DNA of 64,000 nucleotides from Ignavibacteriaceae bacterium (GTDB lineage Bacteria > Bacteroidota > Ignavibacteria > Ignavibacteriales > Ignavibacteriaceae). A program made the position numbers and the translations under genes. Under the pieces are notes generated by a model. The model saw nothing but the letters and a program-made list of their open reading frames with translations. It did not search any database and was not told where the DNA came from. Numbering within the stretch: the stretch's first letter is position 1; every line of letters begins with the position of its first letter. Positions 1 to 6,998 of the stretch are shown one piece after another. The stretch spans positions 1 to 64,000 of the forward strand of contig JALNZG010000007.1 of assembly GCA_023229425.1 (NCBI GenBank). The letters are read 5' to 3'.

Positions 1-803
1 GAGATTACTACATAGATTCCCGCAATATCCCCGGTGGTTTTAAAGAACATGTAACATGTTTTGATGTAAACAGTGACGGTTATGATGATATTCTTGTAAA
101 TAAAATTTATATATTCAAAGGAGGTGTTAAGCTTGATACGCTTCCTTCTTATTATGTAGCCCCACCGAATAACGATACATCGAACTTTGGACAATATCCT
201 TGGGCAGGGGGAGGCGGAGATTTTAACAAAGACAGCGTTAAAGATGTTCTTCTTAGTTCTACGCAGGGTGTATTCGGTGTGGTAGCCGGGGCGTTTGTAA
301 TGCTTGGCGACAAAGCTTATCCCGGTCAATATGTAGCGTATAGAATTTTCAGTGATTATTGGTGGAAGGCTCCACTATATGGCAGACCGGAAAACGCCGG
401 TGATGTAAATGGGGATGGAGTTGACGATATTATTATAGGGTCTGCGTTAGAGTTCACTAAAAATGAAGGTTTCTTCGGAATTTATTCCGGTGACACAACA
501 CTTGTAACAGAGGTAAAAAATCAATCCACATCTCAACCAAATAGTTTCGAGTTAAAACAAAATTACCCTAACCCATTTAATCCGGAAACAACAATAAACT
601 ACACTTTACCCGAAAGCGGGATAGTTCAAATAAAAATCTTCGATGTACTTGGACGAGAGTTGAAAACTTTGGTAAACGAATTTTCCGGTTCCGGTCTGCA
701 TTCTGTAAAATGGGATGGAAGTAACTATTCATCTGGGATTTACTTTTGCAGCATTACTTTTAACGGCAAAACATTAAACAATAAAATGTTATTGATGAAG
801 TAA
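1..803 (+). CDS. T9SS-secreted FG-GAP/VCBS repeat protein, 5' end missing
   Basis: The reading frame is open from base 3 at the window edge, so the gene starts upstream and only its last 267 codons are here. The visible part has at least three FG-GAP/integrin-type calcium-binding loops (DVNSDGYDDILV, DFNKDSVKDVLL and DVNGDGVDDIII), each one blade of a beta-propeller. The last 80 or so residues form a T9SS type A sorting domain, with NYPNPFNPETTINY, a SGIVQIKIFDVLG strand, SSGIYF and a Lys-rich end. It is therefore probably exported through Sec and T9SS to the cell surface or medium. Function beyond a propeller scaffold is unknown. An ATG at 279 is internal and not the true start. Confidence 0.9.
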   Translation, partial: DYYIDSRNIPGGFKEHVTCFDVNSDGYDDILVNKIYIFKGGVKLDTLPSYYVAPPNNDTSNFGQYPWAGGGGDFNKDSVKDVLLSSTQGVFGVVAGAFVMLGDKAYPGQYVAYRIFSDYWWKAPLYGRPENAGDVNGDGVDDIIIGSALEFTKNEGFFGIYSGDTTLVTEVKNQSTSQPNSFELKQNYPNPFNPETTINYTLPESGIVQIKIFDVLGRELKTLVNEFSGSGLHSVKWDGSNYSSGIYFCSITFNGKTLNNKMLLMK

Positions 804-824
804 AAATTATGAATAAGGGAAAAA

Positions 825-1826
825 ATGAAAATTCTTAACAGTTTGATTCGACCAACATTGACTTTGTTTATTGTTACCACATCTCTATTATTCATTCATT
901 CTTGTGGATTAATTGATGATAATGGACATGAAAGAAAGCCAGAATTAAAAAGTGTGTTGCGGATTTATTCAATTAACACTGACGGTACTAATCTTAAATT
1001 GCTTGCCAATGGGGGCAACTTTATTCTATCCCAGACAGGTGATACCATTTTTTATATCAACGATTACACTGTTTATTCCATGGATACTGATGGTTCTAAT
1101 AAACATCAATTGAGTTCGTATCGATTTAACGATTTGTGGTTATCACTAAACGGAAAAAACATTTGTTTAAGTGGAACGGACTATTCATACTACTTTATGA
1201 ATACAGACGGCTCCGGTTTAACGAAATTAACTTTACCGAGTTCTATCAATTTTCTATGGAGTTGGAATATCTCCCCCGCAGGAGATCAAATTTTATGCAC
1301 TAACCGAACGGGAATGTATTTGTTGGACAAGGTTGGAAATAATTTGAAGTTGTTAATCGATTCCTCAAATTCAAAATTTATTTATTCTTCAAACTTCACA
1401 AGTGATGGCAAATCGGCCATTTATAAACTTAACAAATCACTCAAATTAATAAACCTAAATGATGGAAAAGATACTTTGTTATTCCTTGGTGATGAGACGA
1501 ATCAGGTCACTTCATTTGAAGTCTCTCAATGGAATACAATCTTATTCACAACTGATAAAAGAATTTATGAGGTAGATCTGAACAATTATTCAACTAGTTT
1601 GCTGGTTCAAACCGGTAGAGATGCTCATTATTCAACAAATGGGAAGTGGGTCTCTTATGCTGATAATATTTACCCGTGGTTATATACTTTCAATTATGAG
1701 TTAAAAAAAATAGCCTTGGTCAATCTTCCTCTCACAGGTAACTTTATTTCAAATCCACGATTAACTTATGATAACAGCAAGATAATATTTTCGGCGGATT
1801 CCAGTTATTACGTGCGTACACAATAA
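825..1826 (+). CDS. Lipoprotein with TolB/PD40-like beta-propeller
   Basis: A 333-residue protein with an N-terminal signal sequence ending in a lipobox (FIHSC, Cys about residue 27), so it is predicted to be lipidated. The rest consists of WD40-like (PD40/DUF5050) repeats such as IYSINTDGTNLKLL, VYSMDTDGSNKHQL and YYFMNTDGSGLTKL, which build a TolB-like propeller. It begins 21 bp after the upstream T9SS gene with an AGGGA ribosome site, so the two are probably cotranscribed. It ends at a strong bidirectional terminator. Such propellers usually bind proteins or glycans, but no enzyme motif is visible. The specific role is unknown. Confidence 0.8.
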   Translation: MKILNSLIRPTLTLFIVTTSLLFIHSCGLIDDNGHERKPELKSVLRIYSINTDGTNLKLLANGGNFILSQTGDTIFYINDYTVYSMDTDGSNKHQLSSYRFNDLWLSLNGKNICLSGTDYSYYFMNTDGSGLTKLTLPSSINFLWSWNISPAGDQILCTNRTGMYLLDKVGNNLKLLIDSSNSKFIYSSNFTSDGKSAIYKLNKSLKLINLNDGKDTLLFLGDETNQVTSFEVSQWNTILFTTDKRIYEVDLNNYSTSLLVQTGRDAHYSTNGKWVSYADNIYPWLYTFNYELKKIALVNLPLTGNFISNPRLTYDNSKIIFSADSSYYVRTQ

Positions 1827-1844
1827 ATCCTCTGAGAGTATAAT

Positions 1845-1882
1845 AAAAAAGCGGCAGATCACTAAAAACCTACCGCTTTTTT
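1845..1882. terminator. Bidirectional rho-independent terminator
   Basis: Arms AAAAAAGCGG (1845-1854) and CCGCTTTTTT (1873-1882) pair perfectly, and the stem extends inward by three more pairs including one G-U. It has an A-tract on one side and a T-tract on the other, and lies between two convergent genes (lipoprotein on + and ccmF on -), so it can stop transcription from both. Confidence 0.85.
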
Positions 1883-1900
1883 ACTAAATCATTCTAAGTT

Positions 1901-4300
1901 CTACGCCCAGGATTCTTTCAATCTGCGGAGAGTTGAAACAAAAAATCCGATAACAACAACTGCAACGCCAATCCACACTAAGCTGATAAATGGCTTTGTG
2001 CTTGCGTTAACCGCAAGAATTTCGGTAGGTTTAGTGGTTGAAACAGGCGTTGAAAGTTTGCCAATAATAAATTCAGCTTTTTTCGTTGTCGGATCTATCT
2101 TCGTCAGTTCGACTCGAAGGTCGGCATCTTTTAATTCAACGGGAATAAATGTTACTCCATCCCCCGCTTTTTTCATTAACGCTTCAATGGTTTCGGTCTT
2201 GCCGTTTTTGGTTACGGTAAGTTTGGCTCCCATTTGGAAGTTACCGCCGCCCATCATAACGGACATATCCGGTTTGATAAAATCAGCGTAGGTTAATTCG
2301 GCTCCTTCAATCGAAGTTTTTTCATTCGGCATCAAGGTAACCGCATTTCCCTGAGGACTTTTAGCGGCACTTGTGCCATCGTCATAAGAAAGTGGTGTGA
2401 TGTAAAAATCTTTTGTAAAGCCTTCAAGGATATCAGGCTCTCTCATCAGACTATTATTAAATGTACTGATGTACATGACAGGCTTAATAACTGACGGACT
2501 GCCGTTGCCGTCTTTAATGCTAACATTGAATTCATACTTAGTATTATTTTCAATTGGATTGTAACTTGTAAATTCCAATGTGTGTCCCAAAACTTGAACC
2601 GGTTTTCCCTTGGTTAAATCAACTTCAAACTGCTTAGAATAAGCCGCCGAACCGACCACACCGAGAATAAAAAGTGCAATTCCTATATGAGCAATGTAAG
2701 CGCCGAGCATTTTCTTATTACCGGTAAAAATTTTATAAGCAATTTCCGAATTAACAAAAAATGCAAACGCCGCAGAAACGGAAAGCAGGATCATCATAAT
2801 GTCATATACTTTTCCGAAAAGAATTATCAATAGGGCAAAAACTCCAGTTGCAATTAAAGAGAATTTTGATTTCTTCAAAATATCTTCGCCGGATGAGTGT
2901 CTCCATTTCAGCAAGAGGCTAAATCCATTGAGAAGCCCGATAATTATTGCCAATGGTACGTGCATTTCGTTATAAAATTTAGTTTCTACCGACTGTTTGA
3001 ATATTGGAGCAGAAGTTCCAACGGCAACGATCAATGCGGAAGCGCCTATTGTAACAGTTGCGGTAAACAAAGCTAATTCCCGCGCAAGCAAACTTTCTTC
3101 CGGAACAATTTGCGATTCAAGATACTTCCACCGGTAAATGATCATTCCTACACCGAAGAGAAGAAAAGTGCCGACGAAAATAATTAAGAATAAATAAACA
3201 ATCGTTCCGGGATCAACAAAAGAATGAACCGAGGCATCACCGAGGATACCGCTTCTCGTTAAAAAAGTAGAATAGAGAACCATAATAAAAGCCAAAATTG
3301 AAAGCATTAAGTTTGTCTTTACAAATTTTCCGATTCCGCCTTTAGCCTGAGTTTTGCGCTGTACGATCATCGTATGAATTCCGGCGACACTAATAAGCCA
3401 GGGAACTAAGCTTGCATTTTCAACTGGATCCCAAGCCCAATAACCGCCCCAACCGAGCACTCCGTAAGCCCAATAACCGCCGAGCATAATACCGAGTCCG
3501 AGAATTCCGGAGCCTGCTAAAATCCACGGGAATGACTGCCGAACCCAGTCTTTATAATCGTTTTTTATTAACGCAGCCATTGCAAAAGAGAAAGGGACCG
3601 TAGTCATTGCAAAACCGGTAAAGAGGATCGGCGGATGAATTTGCATCCAGAAATTTTGTAAAAGCGGATTCAAACCTTTTCCGTGAATAATGAATTGATT
3701 TACTGAAATTCCCGCACCTTGTAATGTTGCGTAAAGATCTTTACTCATTTTAACAAAATTTTGTCCCGAGCTCGGATCGCTAAACATAAAGCTTTGCATA
3801 AAGGGAAGTGAAAAATAAGAGGGATTAATTTTCGCCGCTTCAATAAACATCGGTTCAGCCCAAATGTAGGCAAAGGGATTTTTTAGCATTGGGGAAACCA
3901 TTGCAAGTAAAAATGTGGTCGCCAAACTGAAAACCATCATAACTCTTGGTTCTAAATCGTCTCGTTTTCCTGTATAAGATTGAAGAAAAACTCCGATAAG
4001 TACAGTAACAAGGAGCCACAACATAAAGCTTCCCTGCTGACCTGCCCAAAAAGTAGAAAGTAAAAATCCGAACGGTAAATCATCGTTGCTATAACTGTAA
4101 ACATATTCATATTGATATTGATGCGTGATAATCAAATACATAAGAAATGCAGATGCCATGATGACCATTATTGCCATTGCATGATAAGACATACGCGCAA
4201 TGTTAAGGGTATTTTTTGCACCGCGGTAAGTAAAGTAATACATCACCATAGAAAAAACACTGAATGCAAGCGCCAGGGTAATTAATATACTGCCTGCCAT
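1901..4300 (-). CDS. ccmF: Cytochrome c maturation heme lyase CcmF
   Basis: A 799-residue polytopic protein of the CcmF/CcsA heme-handling family, which attaches heme to apocytochromes on the periplasmic side. Near the N terminus it has WAGQQGSFMLW (about 85-95), the counterpart of the WxGHEGS segment, then IHPP (about 221-224) and the tryptophan-rich WWD heme loop WGGYWAWDPVENAS (about 284-297). A roughly 200-residue soluble C-terminal domain follows the last internal helices before a final membrane segment and a Leu-Lys-Glu-rich tail. It is the last gene of the ccmABCDEF cluster and is followed by a terminator. No ccmG, ccmH or ccmI is adjacent. The length is somewhat above typical proteobacterial CcmF (about 650) because of the C-terminal domain. 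Confidence 0.93.
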   Translation of the reverse strand: MAGSILITLALAFSVFSMVMYYFTYRGAKNTLNIARMSYHAMAIMVIMASAFLMYLIITHQYQYEYVYSYSNDDLPFGFLLSTFWAGQQGSFMLWLLVTVLIGVFLQSYTGKRDDLEPRVMMVFSLATTFLLAMVSPMLKNPFAYIWAEPMFIEAAKINPSYFSLPFMQSFMFSDPSSGQNFVKMSKDLYATLQGAGISVNQFIIHGKGLNPLLQNFWMQIHPPILFTGFAMTTVPFSFAMAALIKNDYKDWVRQSFPWILAGSGILGLGIMLGGYWAYGVLGWGGYWAWDPVENASLVPWLISVAGIHTMIVQRKTQAKGGIGKFVKTNLMLSILAFIMVLYSTFLTRSGILGDASVHSFVDPGTIVYLFLIIFVGTFLLFGVGMIIYRWKYLESQIVPEESLLARELALFTATVTIGASALIVAVGTSAPIFKQSVETKFYNEMHVPLAIIIGLLNGFSLLLKWRHSSGEDILKKSKFSLIATGVFALLIILFGKVYDIMMILLSVSAAFAFFVNSEIAYKIFTGNKKMLGAYIAHIGIALFILGVVGSAAYSKQFEVDLTKGKPVQVLGHTLEFTSYNPIENNTKYEFNVSIKDGNGSPSVIKPVMYISTFNNSLMREPDILEGFTKDFYITPLSYDDGTSAAKSPQGNAVTLMPNEKTSIEGAELTYADFIKPDMSVMMGGGNFQMGAKLTVTKNGKTETIEALMKKAGDGVTFIPVELKDADLRVELTKIDPTTKKAEFIIGKLSTPVSTTKPTEILAVNASTKPFISLVWIGVAVVVIGFFVSTLRRLKESWA

Positions 4301-4314
4301 GTGAACTCCTTAAA

Positions 4315-4369
4315 AATTAGGAATTAGGAATTAGGAATTAAAAATAACTGATAACTGATAACTGAAAAC
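4315..4369. repeat. Heptanucleotide short tandem repeats
   Basis: Between ccmE and ccmF lie about three and a half copies of the 7-mer AATTAGG, then three copies of AACTGAT with small changes. This kind of short tandem heptamer is seen between genes in many low-GC bacteria. No promoter or terminator shape is evident, and it sits inside the ccm transcription unit. Confidence 0.75.
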
Positions 4370-4372
4370 TTT

Positions 4373-4762
4373 TTAAGATGAAGCCGCTTCTGTCTGTTTA
4401 TCTTGATATTTAGACGGACATTTTGTCAAAATATCTTTTGCGTGAAAGTTTCCGTTTTTATACTGCCCGGTAACTACAATACTTTGAGCCGATTCAAAGT
4501 TATTGGGAATTGTTCCGGCGTAAATAACTTTCATTTCATGCCCGGTTGCATCTTTCATGTAAAAGATAAAAGTCCGTTCAGATTTATTAACCTCATAACT
4601 TTTTTCCTTCACCCAGCTTCCGGTAGCTTTAATAGTGCGTTCGGAGGACATTACTTTTACAAAATCACTTTCATATTGAATATTGCTTTTCGTGAATAAG
4701 TAGATCATCATACCAAGAAAGACGACGACGATAACTCCGCCGAAGATATATTTATTTTTCAT
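4373..4762 (-). CDS. ccmE: Heme chaperone CcmE, CxxxY variant
   Basis: A 129-residue protein with one N-terminal membrane anchor (about 5-24) and an OB-fold periplasmic domain. CcmE carries heme from CcmABCD to CcmF. The classical family binds heme covalently through the His of an HxxxY motif after a conserved 'A..iL.K' segment. Here that segment reads HAKDILTKCPSKY, so the ligand position is Cys115 with Tyr119. This CxxxY form is known from a variant System I found in archaea and some sulfate reducers, which lacks CcmH. Its ATG overlaps the TGA of ccmD (ATGA), which indicates translational coupling. The tail is short and lacks the His-rich extension of some homologues. Confidence 0.93.
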   Translation of the reverse strand: MKNKYIFGGVIVVVFLGMMIYLFTKSNIQYESDFVKVMSSERTIKATGSWVKEKSYEVNKSERTFIFYMKDATGHEMKVIYAGTIPNNFESAQSIVVTGQYKNGNFHAKDILTKCPSKYQDKQTEAASS

Positions 4763-4908
4763 TTTAGAGTTTCTCCTTTTATTTCTTTTTCTATATTTTT
4801 AATCCGGTTATCAAGGACAAATAAAAATCCAAAGACTCCCGCCCAAACGATAAGGACGATAATCATAACGATGTATATTGCATTTTTTGAAAGGAATTCT
4901 TCCAACAC
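4759..4908 (-). CDS. ccmD: CcmD-like small membrane protein
   Basis: A 49-residue product read from a GTG start at 4908 (a TTG at 4905 is the alternative), too short for usual length cut-offs. It has one transmembrane helix (IYIVMIIVLIVWAGVFGFLF, about 11-30) followed by a basic/acidic helix LDNRIKNIEKEIK. This is the shape of CcmD, which joins the CcmABC transporter and helps release heme-loaded CcmE. Its position is the canonical one: five bases after the ccmC stop, with its stop codon overlapping the ccmE start. A GAGGTGA-like ribosome site overlaps the end of ccmC. Sequence identity in this family is low, so the call rests on size, topology and position. Confidence 0.85.
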   Translation of the reverse strand: MLEEFLSKNAIYIVMIIVLIVWAGVFGFLFVLDNRIKNIEKEIKGETLK

Positions 4909-4913
4909 TCACC

Positions 4914-5612
4914 TCAATGATATTGTTTATTTAATTTTTCTTTATAAAGCATTGATTTGTATCCAACGTACCATATCCAATAATATAAGATCGTAAAGCC
5001 TATTAGCGATAAGAAAAAAATGAGGAGCATATTTCCGTTCATTTTAAAATTAACTATCGTACCGGCGTTTGTATCGTCGGCAGAACCGGGATGTAAACCT
5101 CTCATAATTCTCGGCATTATAAAAACAAAAAACGGAACGGTAACAAAAGCGATAATTGAATAGACTGCCGAAAGAGCTGCTCTTTTTTCTTCAACCTCAA
5201 CCGCCGAACGAAGTGCAAACAAAGCGCCGTAAATTAAAAGCAGAGCAAAGATGCTTGTCTGCCGAGGATCCCAGCTCCAATAAGAGCCCCATGCAAATTT
5301 TGCCCAAACAGCGCCGGTTACTGTCGCTAAAATGCAGAAGATCATTCCAAGTTGAGCAGAAGTATGCGCTTTAATATCATCGACGAGGTCTTTCTTGCGA
5401 AGATATTTTATGCTGTAAACGGTTGACATAAAAAACGCAATAACGGTAAGCCATGCTGTAGGAACATGAAAAAAAATAATTTTTGCATTTTCGCCGAGTC
5501 CGGGGATAAGCGGAAAATCATACCAATGTGCAGGGGTTGCAACAATGGGAAAAGTTATTCCGGCAATGGAAACAAAAGCGATCAAGAGAAAAAGGATTAT
5601 TTTCCAAATCAT
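4914..5612 (-). CDS. ccmC: Heme exporter protein CcmC
   Basis: A 232-residue, six-helix inner-membrane protein of the heme-handling family. It presents heme to CcmE. The diagnostic tryptophan-rich loop is WGSYWSWDPRQTS (about 108-120), which has the CcmC-type WDxRxT ending. FFHVPTAW (about 47-54) provides one of the two conserved heme-ligand histidines. It lies between ccmB (31 bp upstream) and ccmD, in the standard gene order. The length matches typical CcmC (about 230-245). Confidence 0.94.
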   Translation of the reverse strand: MIWKIILFLLIAFVSIAGITFPIVATPAHWYDFPLIPGLGENAKIIFFHVPTAWLTVIAFFMSTVYSIKYLRKKDLVDDIKAHTSAQLGMIFCILATVTGAVWAKFAWGSYWSWDPRQTSIFALLLIYGALFALRSAVEVEEKRAALSAVYSIIAFVTVPFFVFIMPRIMRGLHPGSADDTNAGTIVNFKMNGNMLLIFFLSLIGFTILYYWIWYVGYKSMLYKEKLNKQYH

Positions 5613-5643
5613 AAGAGTATCTGTTTAGTAATTGAAAAAAACA

Positions 5644-6303
5644 TTAATCTTTCCAGATAAAATCGAACAATAAAAAAGATGCCGCTATCATTACAATATC
5701 GTAACATCCAAGCACCGCAAGTTCAATGTAGCCGCTTTCAAAAGTTGTTCCATCCATCGCTTGTTTTGTTAAATCAATTAACGTTAACATTAACGGTAGT
5801 AAAATAGGAAACGATAAAACGGGGTAAAGCGTTCCCTTTGAACTTGCTTTTGCAATAATTGATGCGATTAGTGTTGACGCAATTGCAATGCCGATATTTC
5901 CAAGAACAAACGCATAAAGAAAGAGCGATAAATTTTTAAGAACAAAGGAATCAAATAAAGCCGAATAAAGGAGCGCAATAATTATATTCATAGCAAAAAC
6001 GAGAATCAAATTAAACAGGAGCTTTCCGCTGAAGATGGTTGTCGGTGATGCAATAAGCTGCAGCGTTAAAGTTGTTCCCCGCTCTTCTTCGGAAACAAAA
6101 GCACGGGATAATCCCGACATTGCCGAAAAAAAAATAACAACCCAAAACAACCCGCCGGAAAGAAAATCGCTAATTTTTTCATTTCCGATTGAAAACAAAA
6201 TTACGCTGATAGTTACCACAATAAACATAACAAGCGAGTTTATTGCGTACCGCGTACGCAGTTCGGATGCCAAATCTTTTTTAAATAATGCGTATGACGA
6301 CAT
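5644..6303 (-). CDS. ccmB: Heme exporter permease CcmB
   Basis: A 219-residue membrane protein with about six hydrophobic helices. The segment EEERGTTLTLQLIASP (about 72-87) is the counterpart of the conserved CcmB 'E..GTLEQL..SP' region, which probably contacts the ATPase CcmA. It is the permease of the CcmAB ABC transporter, which drives release of holo-CcmE rather than bulk heme export. It is separated from ccmA by 41 bp that contain two mini-hairpins. Length and position fit the family. Confidence 0.92.
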   Translation of the reverse strand: MSSYALFKKDLASELRTRYAINSLVMFIVVTISVILFSIGNEKISDFLSGGLFWVVIFFSAMSGLSRAFVSEEERGTTLTLQLIASPTTIFSGKLLFNLILVFAMNIIIALLYSALFDSFVLKNLSLFLYAFVLGNIGIAIASTLIASIIAKASSKGTLYPVLSFPILLPLMLTLIDLTKQAMDGTTFESGYIELAVLGCYDIVMIAASFLLFDFIWKD

Positions 6304-6312
6304 TTAGTTTTC

Positions 6313-6342
6313 TCAGCCAGAGGCTGATCCGCCTTTGGCGGA
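6313..6342. repeat. Two adjacent mini-hairpins (TCCGCC palindrome family)
   Basis: TCAGCC-AGA-GGCTGA (6313-6327) is followed directly by TCCGCC-TTT-GGCGGA (6328-6342), both with perfect 6-bp stems and 3-nt loops. They fill the gap between ccmA and ccmB. Related palindromes occur at 8588-8610 and 39705-39717. They look like a small dispersed palindromic repeat and may affect mRNA processing within the operon. Confidence 0.75.
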
Positions 6343-6344
6343 AG

Positions 6345-6998
6345 TTATTTGTTTTCAGATTTAGGTGCAATCTTATAATTTTTTAATTCTAAAACGGTGG
6401 AACATACAGCCAAATCACTATCTTCGTTTGAAGCAATAATAACGATGTTGTTCTGAGACTCTTCATTTATAGTTTGATAAACTTTTTCTTTGCCTGAATT
6501 ATCCAAATTTGAAGTTGGTTCATCAAAAAAAAGAATTTTCGGTGAATGAATTAAAGCGAAAATATACTTCAGCCGCTGTTTCATGCCTGAAGAATAGCCT
6601 TTTACCAGATCATCCTTCCTATCAAATAAGCCAAAATGTTGAAAGAGAAAATCAAATTTTTCTTGGGTAAAGTTAATCCCTCTAATCTTTGAAAAAAAGT
6701 GAATATTTTCTACCGCAGAGAATTCATCGTACAAGATCACATACGGCGCTACAAATCCAAGAAAATTATGCAAATGCTCGGATTCAACTACTTTTCCGTC
6801 AAACGAATGAGTTACTTTCCCTTTGGTTGGAGAAATAATTCCGGAGATGATCTTCAAAAAAGTTGATTTCCCGGAGCCGTTAGGACCGGAAATCCCATAG
6901 ATACCGTTATTCTTACAAGAAAAATCAACATCTTTAAATATCAATCTTCTTCCAAAAACCTTTGAAATATTTTCCGCATGTAATTCAAAACTACTCAT
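6345..6998 (-). CDS. ccmA: Cytochrome c maturation ABC ATPase CcmA
   Basis: A 217-residue ABC ATPase. Walker A is GPNGSGKST (38-46), the ABC signature region is YSSGMKQR (about 135-142) and Walker B is ILFFDEPTSNLD (about 155-166). It powers the CcmABCD complex that releases heme-loaded CcmE. Its ATG lies upstream of the stop codon of the preceding metalloprotease gene (8-bp overlap), so it is translationally coupled to a T9SS-secreted protein. The assignment over other small ABC ATPases rests on the contiguous ccmB-F genes. Confidence 0.92.
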   Translation of the reverse strand: MSSFELHAENISKVFGRRLIFKDVDFSCKNNGIYGISGPNGSGKSTFLKIISGIISPTKGKVTHSFDGKVVESEHLHNFLGFVAPYVILYDEFSAVENIHFFSKIRGINFTQEKFDFLFQHFGLFDRKDDLVKGYSSGMKQRLKYIFALIHSPKILFFDEPTSNLDNSGKEKVYQTINEESQNNIVIIASNEDSDLAVCSTVLELKNYKIAPKSENK

